DNA of 64,000 nt from Vitellaria paradoxa (lineage: Eukaryota > Streptophyta > Magnoliopsida > Ericales > Sapotaceae), in the NCBI GenBank assembly GCA_019916065.1, contig CM034233.1, positions 24,625,936 through 24,689,935 of the forward strand, read 5' to 3'. Position numbers and translations under genes: made by a program. Of this stretch, positions 24,921-36,218 are shown piece after piece; the first letter of the stretch is position 1, and each line of letters begins with the position of its first letter. Under the pieces are notes generated by a model. That model saw only the letters and a list, made by a program, of their open reading frames with translations, did no database searches and was not told the DNA's origin.

Positions 24921-27703
24921 CTATCTAATAAAACACAACATTTTTTGAAAATATCCCTCTCACATAATATGATTTAATGGCTAAGATTGAATTTAAAGTT
25001 ATTTCAATGGCTGAGATTTGATCTGAGATTAAGTTTTTCCCGCTCAAGCTCCTTATCCCGCCCAGTGCAAGTTTTTACCGGACCCTGAGTAGACATCTCT
25101 CCTCAGGTTCACCGAGCATTCTGCTATCTGTTTTTCTTCTTTGTTTTTCTTCTTTTGCTACCACTCTCCCTCTCTTTCTCTAAACTCTGGACTAGAGGTC
25201 AACCCATAAGTCTTCAGTGAAATACCTTGGCACCCCCGGCATATCATACATGAATGTGCATTTGTATGTATATATGCTGTGTTTAAAATGTGTAGTAAGA
25301 ATTTAGGATTTGTTGTGTCGTTGGAATTGATAGAATTTGCGTTTTTTTATGGTGATTGGGACTTCAAACTTCCTATTTGAAATGATTTTGGTAATTGTTG
25401 AGTATCTTTTGTCACGAATTGCTATTGTAACTTGGTGCAAACTGAAGACAAGTTCGTCTTCACTCCCAATAACCTAAAGTCTTTACCAAGACTTAACATA
25501 GAGTTTAGATTGATTAAAAGTACATTTTAGGTTTTTGTCTGATTTTTCTTCTACTCGATACTTCATGCATCTTTGACTATGTTTACTAATTTTTTTTATA
25601 GTTTTCTTTCTTTTTCTTATATTTGGACAAATTGTACGCCACTCAAATATTCTGTGTTGTTGATTTAGAAGAATGAGTGTTTTTTTATTCACATTAACCA
25701 AAAGGATCAATAATCATCACTTCTTTTTTTATATACACACACAAATGCCTCACTATCATGAGCTAAAGTTGTCAATGTGCCTCCTTCTTGCACTAAGGAT
25801 CACATAAACAAGTTCACCAAGGAGGGATCACATAAGCAAGCCATGCTAAATGTTACCCAAGATCAGGTTCCTTGGACAAATTGTTACTTATTTTTTAGTT
25901 CTTGAACTTTCACTACGGCTATGATCAGGACTATTTCAATTGCCCTTGCCTGTTTATTGGATATGTTTATATATTTAAATTAAAAATAGTATTTGATTTT
26001 TTTAGAATAAAAGTGTGCATAAATATATATATATATATATATATACATATCACCTTCACTTTGTAATAGTCGATCTTTGATTACGGAGAGAGAAAAGAAA
26101 ATGGCATGTAGTCGAGTTTAAATTTGGCAGAATAAATACCATTAAATTGAAAATGCATCCTTAAAGTTTGGCGGAATAAATACAATTAAGGGGTCCATTA
26201 AAAATCCAAATTTCCTTATTTATGGCTGATTTCATGTTTTGTTTGATAGTTAAATGCTCTACTATGCCATTAAGTAATTCGGATCCAGCTATGTTTCCAA
26301 ATGCACACATGTTTCGAATGCTTGCTCTTACAATCTATTTGGATTATTTCTGAATTTTTTTTTTAATTTATTTTGGTTGCAATCTTTTTTTTTTTTTAAT
26401 TGAAACTCAACCTAGGCACTGAATTTGTTAAATTGTAATTTGTAATTTGTAGAAAAGAAAATGGCATGTAGTCATGTAAATTGTAATAGTCCATCTTTGA
26501 TTTTGAATTTATTTTGCTATCCTAATTTTTTTGGTGTGAAACAGAAAAAAACTAATTTTTTTTTCTTTGGATAGGATATCTACTATAGGGAATTGCCTCT
26601 GTGCTATGCATTTTTGTAACAATTTATATAAATTGTACTACAGATGCATTGATATTGGATATTTAGCGTCCTCTACTAATAAACATACAATTCGATTTAA
26701 AAAATTTACATATGAGTCATTTATAGGTCAAATTATTTTTTAAATCATAATTTTTTTAAATCGAATTGCATGTTCGTTGGTAGAGGACACCAAATATCCA
26801 ATATCAAGGCGTCTCTAGTACAATTTATATAAATTGTCACAAAAATGCATAGCACAGAGGCAATTCCCTATAGTAGATATCCCATCCAAAGAAAAAAAAA
26901 TCAGTTTTTTTTTTTTTGTTTCACACCAAACAAATCAAGACAGCAAAATAAATTCGGAATCAAAGATCTATTATTACAATTTACATGACTACATGCCATT
27001 TTCTTTTCTACAAATTACAATTTAACAAATTCAGTGCCTAGGTTGAGTTTCAATTAAAAAAAAAAAGATTGCAACCAAAGTAAATTCAGAAAAAAAAAAT
27101 TCAAAAATAATCCAAATAGATTGTAAGAGCAAGCATTTGAAACATGTGTGCATTTGGAAACATAGCTGGATCCGAATTACTTAATGGTATAGTAGAGCAT
27201 TTAACTATCAAACAAAACATGAAATCAGCCATAAATAAGGAAATTTGGATTTTTAATGGACCCCTTAATTGTATTTATTCCGTCAAATTTAAACTCGACT
27301 ACATTTTCAATTTAAATTGAAACTCGAATACATGCCATTTTCTTTTCTTTCTCCATAATCAAAGATCGACTATTACAAAGTGAAGGTGATATGTATATAT
27401 ATATATATATATGCACACTTTTATTCTAAAAAAATCAAATACTATTTTTAATTTAAATACATAAACATATCCAATAAACAGGCAAGGGCAACATTTAGCA
27501 TGCCTTGCTTATGTAATCCCTCCTTGGTGAACTTGTTTATGTGATCCTTAGTGCAAAAAGGAGGCACATTGACAACTTTAGCTCATGATAGTGGGGCATT
27601 TGTGTGCGTATATAAAAAAAGAAGTGATGATTGCTGATCCTTTTGGTTAATGTGAATAAAAGAACACTCATTCTTCTAAATCAACAACACAAAATATTTG
27701 AGT

Positions 27704-28325
27704 TAGGGGTGTTATAAAAAATCAAAAAATCGGACCGATCGAAAAAATCGGACCGAATCAGATTTTGTAAATCGATTTTTTAAAATCTAGTCTGATTTCG
27801 ATTTAAAAAATTTTAATTTTTTGAAACTGGTTTGGTTTCCGATTTTGAGGGCTTTAGAATCGAATTGGACCGGACCGAACCGATTTATAATACAAATGTG
27901 TAGCAAAATGTAGTGGTTGGGACTCGAACTCAAGATCCCAAAGTTTTCAAGTGATAACTTTACCACTAGGCAACACCCACCAATTGCTTACAATGCCACA
28001 GTGGAGGAAACTGAGCCAAGACTGGAAATTAGGTTAGAGGTGAAAATATTTTTTGAGTTCGTAATAGGCTTGAAAGCCACGTTAATATAATTTTTATAAG
28101 TTTTTTAATATATTAGGTCAGAATTGAATTTTTTTATATTGGACTTGGCTCAAAATTGTAGCCTACAATGGAAACCAGATTGAAACCTGAACCGAATGGA
28201 AACCGGACCGAAACTAATTGAACCGAAACCAAATTATATCAATCGGTTCCGATTTTAAAAATTTCCAAACCGAAAATTTGGTCTGGTCCCATAAATAGCC
28301 CAAAATCGGACCGGTATCACCCATA
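27704..28325. mobile_element. hAT-type non-autonomous element in the palindrome's right arm
   Basis: The ends TAGGGGTGTTA and (complement) TATGGGTGATA are imperfect terminal inverted repeats. They are flanked by an exact 8-bp duplication, atttgagt, at 27696-27703 and 28326-28333. Subterminal regions carry repeated 'atcggaccg'-type motifs. The left arm of the surrounding palindrome (near 25642-25651) has the uninterrupted target, so the element inserted after the palindrome formed. A tRNA-like segment lies inside (27919-27973). No transposase is encoded. Confidence 0.88.
27910..27980 (-). repeat. tRNA-like (SINE-type) segment with pol III A and B boxes
   Basis: On the minus strand TTGCCTAGTGGTAAAG (27958-27973) resembles an A box, and TGAGTTCGAGTCCC (about 27918-27931) matches the B-box consensus GTTCGANTCC. 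They are about 30 bases apart, as in tRNA-derived SINEs. It does not fold as a complete tRNA by eye. It may be a SINE fragment captured by the hAT-type element, or an internal feature of that family. Confidence 0.45.
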
Positions 28326-29039
28326 ATTTGAGTGGCGTACGATTTGTCCAAATATAAGAAAAAGAAAGAAAACTATAAAAAAAATTAGCAAACATAATGA
28401 AAGATGCCTGAAGTACTGAGTAGAAGAAAAATCAGACAAAAATCCAAAATGTACCTTTAATCAATCTAAACTCTATGTTAAGTCTTGGTGAAGACTTCGG
28501 GTTGTTAGGAGCAAAGATGAACTTGTCTTCAGTATGCACCGAGTTACAATAGCAATTTGTGACAAAAGATACTCAACAACTACCAAAATCATTTCAAATA
28601 GGAAGTTTGAAGTCCTAAGCACCATAAAAAACGCAAATTCTATCAATTCTAACAACACAACAAACCGCAAATTCCTACTACACATTTTAAACACAGCATA
28701 TATACATACAAATGCACATTCATGTATGATATGCCGGGGGTGCCAAAGTCCTTCACTGAAGACTTATGGGTCGACTTCTAGTCTAGAGTTTAGAGAGAGA
28801 GAAAGAGAGTGGTAGCAAAAGAAGAAAAACAGAGAGTAGAGTACTCGGTGAACCTGAAAAGAGACGTCTACTCAGGATCAGGTGAAAAGTTGCACTGGGC
28901 GGGATAAGGAGCTTGAGCGGAAAAAACTTAATCTCAGATCAAATCTCAGCCATTCAATCATATTATGTGAGAGGGATATTTTCAAAAAGTGTTGTGTTTA
29001 TTAGATAGATAGATAGATATATATATATATATATATATA

Positions 29040-31960
29040 CCCAATTTCTTGCACAGTTATTTACATTTTCACATGCAATAATCATAAATTTCTTTCACTT
29101 TATTCATTCTCTTTCTTCATCTCCCTCTACTAAAGTCCCTCCTCTCCATCTCTCTTTTGTAGCTACCACAATTGCATTGCAATGCACAAAATAAAATTAA
29201 TTATTTTTTAACATTTTAAACTTAAGTTTCAAATAATAATATTTGGCTTTATTATATTCCAATTACAATTTTACAAGTCTTCAGTCAACAAGCAAGGAAA
29301 ATTAGAATTTAACTGACGATTTTACTATTATTTTTTTATTTATGTAACATATATCAATTTCCTTTTATTATTGTTATAAAATTTTGGTAAAAAAGTCCCT
29401 ATTAACATTTCATCTTAGCCTTCCAAATTTTTAGTAGATGGGATAAATATACTTAGGGATCACAAAGATATGTAAAACCCCTCACCCCATGTTCTCCTAA
29501 ATATTAGAAAATGCAAGCTCTCATTTTTCTAGAGATATGAAGTCAGAAGTATATTTTTATGCCAAAAAAACTCCCTATCTCTTCTTCTTCCATGATTGAA
29601 CTCACACCAACTAGAGCGTTAAAGGATCCTTAGTTGGCGATTTATTGCCAATTGGATCGCTTAAGTTAAATATTTTACAGATTAATCAATGGGGATGCAC
29701 GCATGAAAACCGATGATTTTCTTTACAACTAGTGCCATATGTGAGAAAGAACCAATTCAAATTCGCAACTGTATTGCTCAGAGATGAGATAGTAATCAGG
29801 TTTAGGTAAGTAAATTATCTTTGTGTATATGTCCCATTCTCAACCCTATGCATTACTCTACCCCATACTTTTAGGTGCATTTATTAAAGTTGTTTTCTTT
29901 TTAATATTTTGTTGATTTTTTGTGTAAATTACATCTACTACCCCTTAACATTTTGGGTAATTACACTTACCACAACCTCAATATTTATAAAATTATACTT
30001 GCTTTTTTATTTTAAAATGTTATTATCAATGACCCTTATCTATTAAATTAACCGTTAAATCTTAACAGAAAATGTTAAAGTAACCAATATTTTAAATATT
30101 TTCCTTATTTTATCCCTTTCTCTTTGACATATTCATCAATTTTTTTTTAAATTCTCAAAACAAGTAAAAAATAAGTAAAAATAAAAAATTTTTAAAAATT
30201 TTTATGAAAACAAATTGACAAAAAGTGAGAAATAGAAAGATAAAATAAGAAAAATATCTAAAATTTTAGTTATTTTAATATTTTTTGTTAAATTTTAATA
30301 GTTTATTTAATAAAAATAGGTTTATGTTAACAAAATTTCAAAATAAGATAATTAAGTATAATTACCAAAATGTTATCGAGACATGTGTAATTTAACTTTT
30401 TTTTTCTTATTTGATTTTCTTTTTACCATTTTATTTTTTTACTTTCCTTTTATTAGTTTTTAAGCATGTTATTCATTTTTTTAATATAACTTATGGTGTT
30501 TGAACTAATTTATGCACACATTGATTAATCTTTGGAGTCCCGAAATGAACAACAATATAAGCTTCCAACAGCCCGTGAATACTCAAACTGATAACCATTG
30601 AGAAGCAAACTCAAAAGTTAACTCATTGTTCATATATTTAATGAATAATTACTAAATAAATGCTACTGACTACTTAGGTGGTGTTTGGATACCTTAAAAA
30701 AAATTAGTGTAAAAGTGACACGTAGCGGAAAAAAATTAAAAAAAGTTAAAAAGAAAAATTAGTAAAAGTTAAGAGTTTATTTGGTGTTTTTTTAGTAAAC
30801 CAGATACCCCTTTATTCATTTTTTGTTAATAAATAATTATTAAAAAAAAACTTGACTAGTTATTCATAATTTTTTAACAAATAATTACTTAAAAAATGCT
30901 ACTGACTACTTATTCATATTTTTTTAACAAATAATCACTGAAAAAACTGCTTTAACATAAGAAATTTCATGTACTTTCTTCATTTGTGCATGATGTTTTT
31001 AATTTTAAATATTCTTTTACAATTGTCAATTTTTTTTTTTTAATATGATATGCATAAAACCGAGACACAAAAAATTATCAAACTAGCCTTTTACAAAAGC
31101 GAGAGTCCAAGTGCTCACTTCCCCCACATATCTACATTAGAATAGTATTTATCAGATTTCCGACTTTCCTGTGGCCCTGTCAATTTGAAAAAAAAAACAA
31201 AAAAAATGTAATCACTGACGCAAAAATGTCCTCATTCCTTTGTTATTTCAATCCACTTCGTTAGTAATATTGCGAATTAGGTGCAACAGTTGACACGAAT
31301 CGGTCAGCTCCGTACCAACGGTCAACTTGGTGACACGCTCAAAAAAATTCTAATTGGTCAGCCATCTTAAATTATAATATTATAAGTGTATTTAGAATAA
31401 TAAATAAAATAAAATAAAATAAATTATGAATTCGTAATTTATAAAATATAATAAAAATAAATAATTTTTAAAAATTTATAACAAATCAAACTAAACAGAA
31501 CCCAAACAAAAAATAAAAATTAGTTGCCATCATTATCATTCATCTCAGAAGACCTTTTCTTCATTACCAAATTCCAACACGAAAGAATGTTCTCATCCAA
31601 TGTGAAGGCTTTGTTAGCCCTCAAGTCAACATTTAAACCATTTCTAAATCATTATAGATGTGTTTGGTAAAATTAAAAATATTTAAAAATCTTAAAAATT
31701 TTTAAAAATTATTTATTTTTTTATTTCACTACACAAATTACGAACTCATAAATTATCTTATTTTGTCTCACTTTTTTATCATTCTAAACGCCCTTATATA
31801 TGCCAATACATATACGTATAGGACGTGTTTGTTTGGCGAATGTAGATGTCGGATGACTTTGTTTATCTGTGGGGTCCACAAAAATTAGTGTTTGATTTGG
31901 CATCTGACCATTGATGGGGTATTACTTATACCCCATATCTTAATTTATTTCTCACCAAAA
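29040..31960. other. Intergenic, AT-rich with inverted-repeat elements
   Basis: No gene is seen. Supported content: a ~470-bp inverted-repeat element at 29923-30396, MITE-like blocks near 30678-30830, 31390-31490 and 31653-31800 related to others in the window, and scattered homopolymers. Confidence 0.55.
29923..30396. mobile_element. Inverted-repeat element (~470 bp) with long arms
   Basis: The left end 'gtgtaaattacatctactac' and following 'ttaacattttgggtaattac' face the right end. Its complement reads 'gttaaattacacatgtctcg' then 'aacattttggtaattatact'. Similarity extends over most of both halves. It has no coding capacity. It resembles long-TIR Mutator-like or foldback MITEs; the superfamily is inferred only. 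Confidence 0.55.
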
Positions 31961-31965
31961 TCTAA

Positions 31966-32315
31966 GGTGGCATTTGGTTTACTTTTTTATTTTCTATTTT
32001 CTGTTTTCATTTTATGTGTTAAAAACTCAAAACGAGGAAACAAAAAATACTCTGTTTTTCTTATTTTGAGATTTTCTTTATTTTTTTGTTAAAAACTCTT
32101 AAAACGACTTTTTATCATTTTTCATTTCATATGTAAATTCATTTTCAATTTTCGAAAATAAATTTTGAAAACACAAGTAATCAAATGAATTCTGAGCTGT
32201 TTTCCTTATTTTCAAATGTATAAAATGAAAAATGAACTCAAAATAGAAAATAAAAAATAAAAAACAAAAACAGAAAATAGAAAAGAGAAAAGAGAAAAAT
32301 AAACCAAATGACCCC
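31966..32315. mobile_element. Tourist/PIF-Harbinger-like MITE nested in another repeat
   Basis: The left end GGTGGCATTTGGTTTA and the complement of the right end AGGGGTCATTTGGTTTA are inverted repeats. They are flanked by TAA on each side (31963-31965 and 32316-32318). A related repeat at 21975-22180 lacks the insertion ('ctacaaaaattaaaggttga'), giving a paralogous empty site that confirms the boundaries. A decayed relative is near 20990-21200. Confidence 0.75.
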
Positions 32316-32494
32316 TAAAAGTTTAAAATTATTTCTTCTCACATCTCATGTGAAATCACATCTTTTATCCTACTTTATATCCCACCAATCAAACACTAAA
32401 AAAAATAATCGTACATAAAAAATTAATTTCATATATTATTCCATGATATTATTTACACCCTATCATCCAATCCTTCAAAACAAACAACAGAGAG

Positions 32495-32935
32495 TATTGT
32501 AGCATAAGCATCCCGGGCAACAAAACTTGGAGAAGGTTTCATACGTCCGTGCCCACAATAGCATTGCCAATAGCCATGTACCACGCCAGTAGGGTGAGCA
32601 ATACTGAACCATTGAGAGAGCCAAGGCTTTGATGGATCAAGAATTTATCAAGGGAGCCCGAAAGGGATAATCGAGTTAGTTTGGATGACGGGCTGAAGGG
32701 TCTGGGACCAATAGATCCCAGGTCAACTCTTCTTGGGGACAGTCCTTCCTCTAATTGTAAAGGGTCATCTAACAGCCTTTTCGGCTGAATCGGTCAGCCA
32801 AGACTTGCTTAGGCTAGTTTACCTTCTCGTGGTTCTTTATCGACTAGGACCACGAGGCGAGTTTCACCTAGTGCGCACCCATGAGTAACGGCTACGGGTT
32901 TCCCCCTGACCCCAGAAGAATTTATCAAGGGATAA
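32495..32935. other. GC-richer island of unknown origin with 17-bp direct repeats
   Basis: Base composition changes sharply from the AT-rich flanks. The core 32656-32915 (260 bp) is bounded by an exact direct repeat, aagaatttatcaaggga, at 32639-32655 and 32916-32932. The sequence has no open frame of note. Its look ('gtgcgcacccatgagtaacg', 'ctaacagccttttcggctga') suggests an organellar or structural-RNA origin, such as a nuclear mitochondrial insertion or a retroposed transcript, but I cannot identify the source. Confidence 0.4.
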
Positions 32936-34811
32936 AAATTTCGAGGGTGAGAATTCTTGCCCTTTTCTATTCACTTTTTACACCCCACAATAATTTTAAT
33001 AAATAAAAGTCATGTAAAGTGAAAAAAATCAATAAAGATATGCATTTATCATTTCTCAAATTTCGATTCACACTTCCTGTTTGGTTTATTGGCATAAATA
33101 GATAGATAAAATTATGAATTTAAAAAACTAAAATAATCGAATTAAAATATTAATATATTAATGAATGCTTTTTATTTTTTATAATTTCCACCATACTTGA
33201 AAAAAAAAAAAAACATGTACTTAGAATTTTTTATTTTCTAATGTTTTCTCTTCCTTTATTTTTCCTTCATTCTTCTTTTCCCTCATCAAATACTCAATCC
33301 AAACACATCACAAAGGTATTCGAAAGGAAAGGAAGGAAATACTTTGGGATATGTTTTTCCTCTCCAAGAAATTTGGAAAAAAGTAAACAATAAAATATTC
33401 CGGGCACAATGCAACAGCCCCGGCACCAAACTCTTGGGATAGGAGTCCTTGGCCATCAGAACTGAAGGCCCTCCAAACTGGCTGGTGCATCCAGAGCAAG
33501 AGAAAGTAGCTCAATTGTGTCTAAGAAAATGGTAAGAACTAAGTCGAAGTTTCAGGAGGAAGAACAATGAAAAAAAAAAAAAGGAAGCGGAAACTTTTTC
33601 ATTACCTCAAGACAGCAAGACCAAGAATAAAAATAAGCACTTCAACATTAATACTGTAAAGCCGTGCATCTCCTTTTTCATTTCAGTTTCGATTTCCCTA
33701 GAGAGGGTAATGATCTGTGAGCAACCTCTCTATGTCCATGGGGGAGAGTAACAGTAATGCAAGCAACTGCGCAAAACACTTCATGCAACACCTAGGCTCC
33801 ATTTGTTTGAATGTAAAATGTTTTTAGGAAATTCTACTCATGTTTTTGAAAAACAAAACATAGTAAATGTGTTTTTTTTTTTTCCCAAAGAATTTTAAAT
33901 TGAAACAAACGGACCCTAAAAGGATTCCCGCAATATCCACAGTTGTCAATGTGATGCATAGTCTTTTTCATCTTTTTATTTAGTTATTTATTTTTTCAAG
34001 GGTAGCAATAACAGCAAGCAGGACCAATATATTCTGTAAATGGGTGCAGATAAAACTGCAATATGCTATTAATTTGTATCTTAAAGCAGCTACCAGTTAA
34101 AGTTGGTCCTTGTGAAGTTTTAATCTAGGATGAAATTAATGCACCAAGATGGATAACTAATCTGAGAAGTTTTGAAGATGAAATGCACCAAGATGGATAA
34201 CTAATCTGACAAGTTTTGAATTTATTCCAAAGCATAACAAATACATAAACTATTCAGGTACTTAATAATAATAATGAGATCAAGCTCAAGAACTCACTAA
34301 TCTGTCCCACTTCCAAATAAAGAAAACAAAACAACGGTTAAATATAAACTAAAATCAAGACAAGAGCATACATCCACAATCATATGATTCCTCAAGCTTG
34401 AAACAGGAGCAAATTAACCAAAAATATGTTAAAAAAAAAAGGCTAAATAATGTGGAGTTCATCAACAATACAATAATGCAACAGCATTACCCAGAAGAAC
34501 GAGCTCAACACATCACTTCCTCCTGCAACATCCAATTACCCATCTTTCTTCTATACAAATTTATTCAAATCAACATCAGAAGAAGCATGACTAAATATAT
34601 AATAATTGTAATCAACAAGATTAGCATTACAGTCAACTAAACGCTTGCACCACATCTAAAAAGGGAATTCAACACTTTGACCGAATTTCCAGTTGACAAA
34701 GAAGGTGTAGTATACCACTAATAAGAGGCTGCTGCTGCGATGCACCGGCGATTCAGCAAACAGATGAAACTCCAAACTTCCAGAAAAGTGTATCAACTCC
34801 ACCAATTACTA
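32936..34811. other. Intergenic to DUF1639 3' flank, no gene seen
   Basis: AT-rich sequence with a small tandem duplication (44-bp period, copies at 34139 and 34183, 'atgcaccaagatggataact'). The portion 34440-34811 is likely the 3' UTR of the DUF1639 gene. A minus-strand AATAAA lies at 34560-34565. Open frames at 33308-33514 and 34398-34640 show no recognisable domain. Confidence 0.5.
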
Positions 34812-36006
34812 CTACCTCTGTTTGAAAACAATAATTAACAAAATTCAGCTCAAGAGCTTAGATAATTGCAAACACACACACACACACACACACAAAATCA
34901 GAATGGTCAGAACAGAGTAATTACCTTTCCAGTGTCAGGAGCATCAGGAACTTTGTAAATATCAGTAGTGATTTCCGTCAACCACAAGCCTGGAAAAAGC
35001 GACTGCAGAAATTGAACAATGAATCAGTCATTAGAATCGAATTCATCAAAAGAACAACGAATTTTTTAGACATATAACGGTAACATGTAGACAGACAAAG
35101 ATGAATATTATATATGAAGATTAGAGGACTAGTAAATTCACTTACATCCAGTTCTTTCTGGACGTTCTTAGGCCGCTTCTTGGGCCTTCGAGGCGGTCTA
35201 TGTCCGGTCATCACCATGAAATCCTCCTCAATCTCTCGCCGAGAAAGCGAAACTGAAAACTTTGCCCTCTCCCTCTTCTCGCCGGAAGGAGTATCTATCG
35301 CGGCGGCAGAGACATCTCCACGTAATCCCAGAGATCTATTTTCAGTACTCAAGGGGGAGGAATTAGGCCTCCGCTCGTCATACTTCAAACTCTTCGCTCC
35401 GCCACCATTGACAATAGTACCGCCACCGCCACCGCCAACCGTTGCGCCGTTCATTCCATTCGGAGACTTACACGCAGCTCGCCTCGTTCGCAAATTCCAT
35501 GGCTTCACTGCATCGGCCTCAGTCGCCGCCACCGCCGACGCCGGCGGTTGCTCCTCCAAACCTTCGCTCAAAATCGCGACTTTCATCTTGTCAGCCGCCG
35601 TCTGGAGATCGAACATCAGCTTCTCCCTCACAGCCTCGATTCCGTCGTATCTGTCGCCCTCCGGCCTCGATTTCCTCCCGGAGCCTCCTGCACCCGTCGC
35701 CGCCGGGGACGGCGACTTCTTGAAACTCTCCCTCCGGTCATTCCTCTCGATCCATCCACGCCGCTCCCGTTCCGACACCCTCCGCCGCACGATCAAACCC
35801 TTCTCCACTTCCGAAGCTAAAGACGTCCGATCGACAGCAGCGGCTGGCACTTCGCCATCCGGATTCTCCTTCATGCATCTCAGAACCCTCTGATTTCCCC
35901 ACTTCAAACACGGCAACCTGAAATTGTGCAGACGCTGAGATCTCTCCGGTCCCATTGCCATCAACTTCTCTGCTCCTCTCTCTCTTCCTTCACCCAAAAT
36001 CACCAT
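34812..36006 (-). CDS. DUF1639-family protein, 3 coding exons, 314 aa
   Basis: Plant-specific protein of unknown function, probably nuclear judging from basic clusters. Exons: 35146-36006 (287 codons), 34925-35002 (26 codons) and 34812-34817 (one Arg codon and TAG). Splice sites are GT-AG and phase 0. The family core is clear: MTGHRPPRRPKKRPKNVQKELD at the end of exon 1 (about 266-287) joins SLFPGLWLTEITTDIYKVPD in exon 2. The N-terminal family motif GPERSQRLHNFRLPCLKWGN (about 19-38) and KPWNLRTRRAACKSP (about 168-182) are also present. A Gly run near 191-203 and Ala/Gly/Arg-rich stretches suggest disorder. Reading through the exon 1 donor would lose the conserved end, so the spliced model is preferred. 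Intron 2 contains a CA repeat. The chosen start is the first ATG of the frame; a second Met at residue 16 is possible. Confidence 0.92.
34871..34894. repeat. (AC)12 microsatellite in DUF1639 intron 2
   Basis: An uninterrupted dinucleotide repeat inside the 107-bp last intron (34818-34924), a potentially length-polymorphic marker within a gene. Confidence 0.95.
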
Positions 36007-36182
36007 TGATCAAACAAACACTCCTCAGAACGTAGCGTACCTCTCTCCTATCTCCGCTACAACTGCTCTCACACAAACTTTCCCGAAAATCTTCTCGGGA
36101 AAATTTTTGACGGAAAAAGGTCTTAAGGGTTTCTTTCTTCTCTGTTGTTGTGAATTCGCCGGGAACACAAGTTTACATATAC

Positions 36183-36209
<27 letters not shown>
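36183..36209. repeat. (GA)n tract in the 5' region of the DUF1639 gene
   Basis: A GA/CT repeat about 175-200 bp upstream of the start codon, continued by an imperfect GA-rich stretch to about 36220. CT-rich tracts at this distance are common in plant leaders and core promoters, so it may lie in the 5' UTR or promoter. The role is inferred. Confidence 0.6.

Positions 36210-36218
<9 letters not shown>

Larger units (their letters stand above)
24920..29012. repeat. Large inverted repeat (~4.1 kb near-palindrome)
   Basis: The left arm runs from about 24920 to 26703 and the right arm from about 26749 to 29012, with a spacer of roughly 45 bp. Arms match from the outer ends (aataaaacacaac... against ...gttgtgtttatta) through 'tcccgcccagtgcaa' (25063) and 'ttgcactgggcggga' (28889) to the centre. 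There 'caattcgatttaaaaaa' faces 'tttttttaaatcgaattg'. Differences: a 622-bp insertion in the right arm (27704-28325) and an ~84-bp segment at about 25855-25940 only in the left arm. There is no recognisable coding sequence. It resembles a foldback or long-inverted-repeat element, or two head-to-head copies of one element. Clear target duplications are hidden by TA/GATA microsatellites at both ends. Confidence 0.85.

Noticed and set aside
28473..28815. Open frames in the palindrome's right arm
   Set aside because: The matching left arm carries stops in the equivalent frames and no domain is recognised, so coding is not supported.
35114..35893. 259-codon plus-strand open frame
   Set aside because: It is antisense to DUF1639 exon 1, where high GC and few stops open the opposite strand. 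The minus frame carries family motifs and valid splice sites; this one is Pro/Ser/Arg-rich with no domain.
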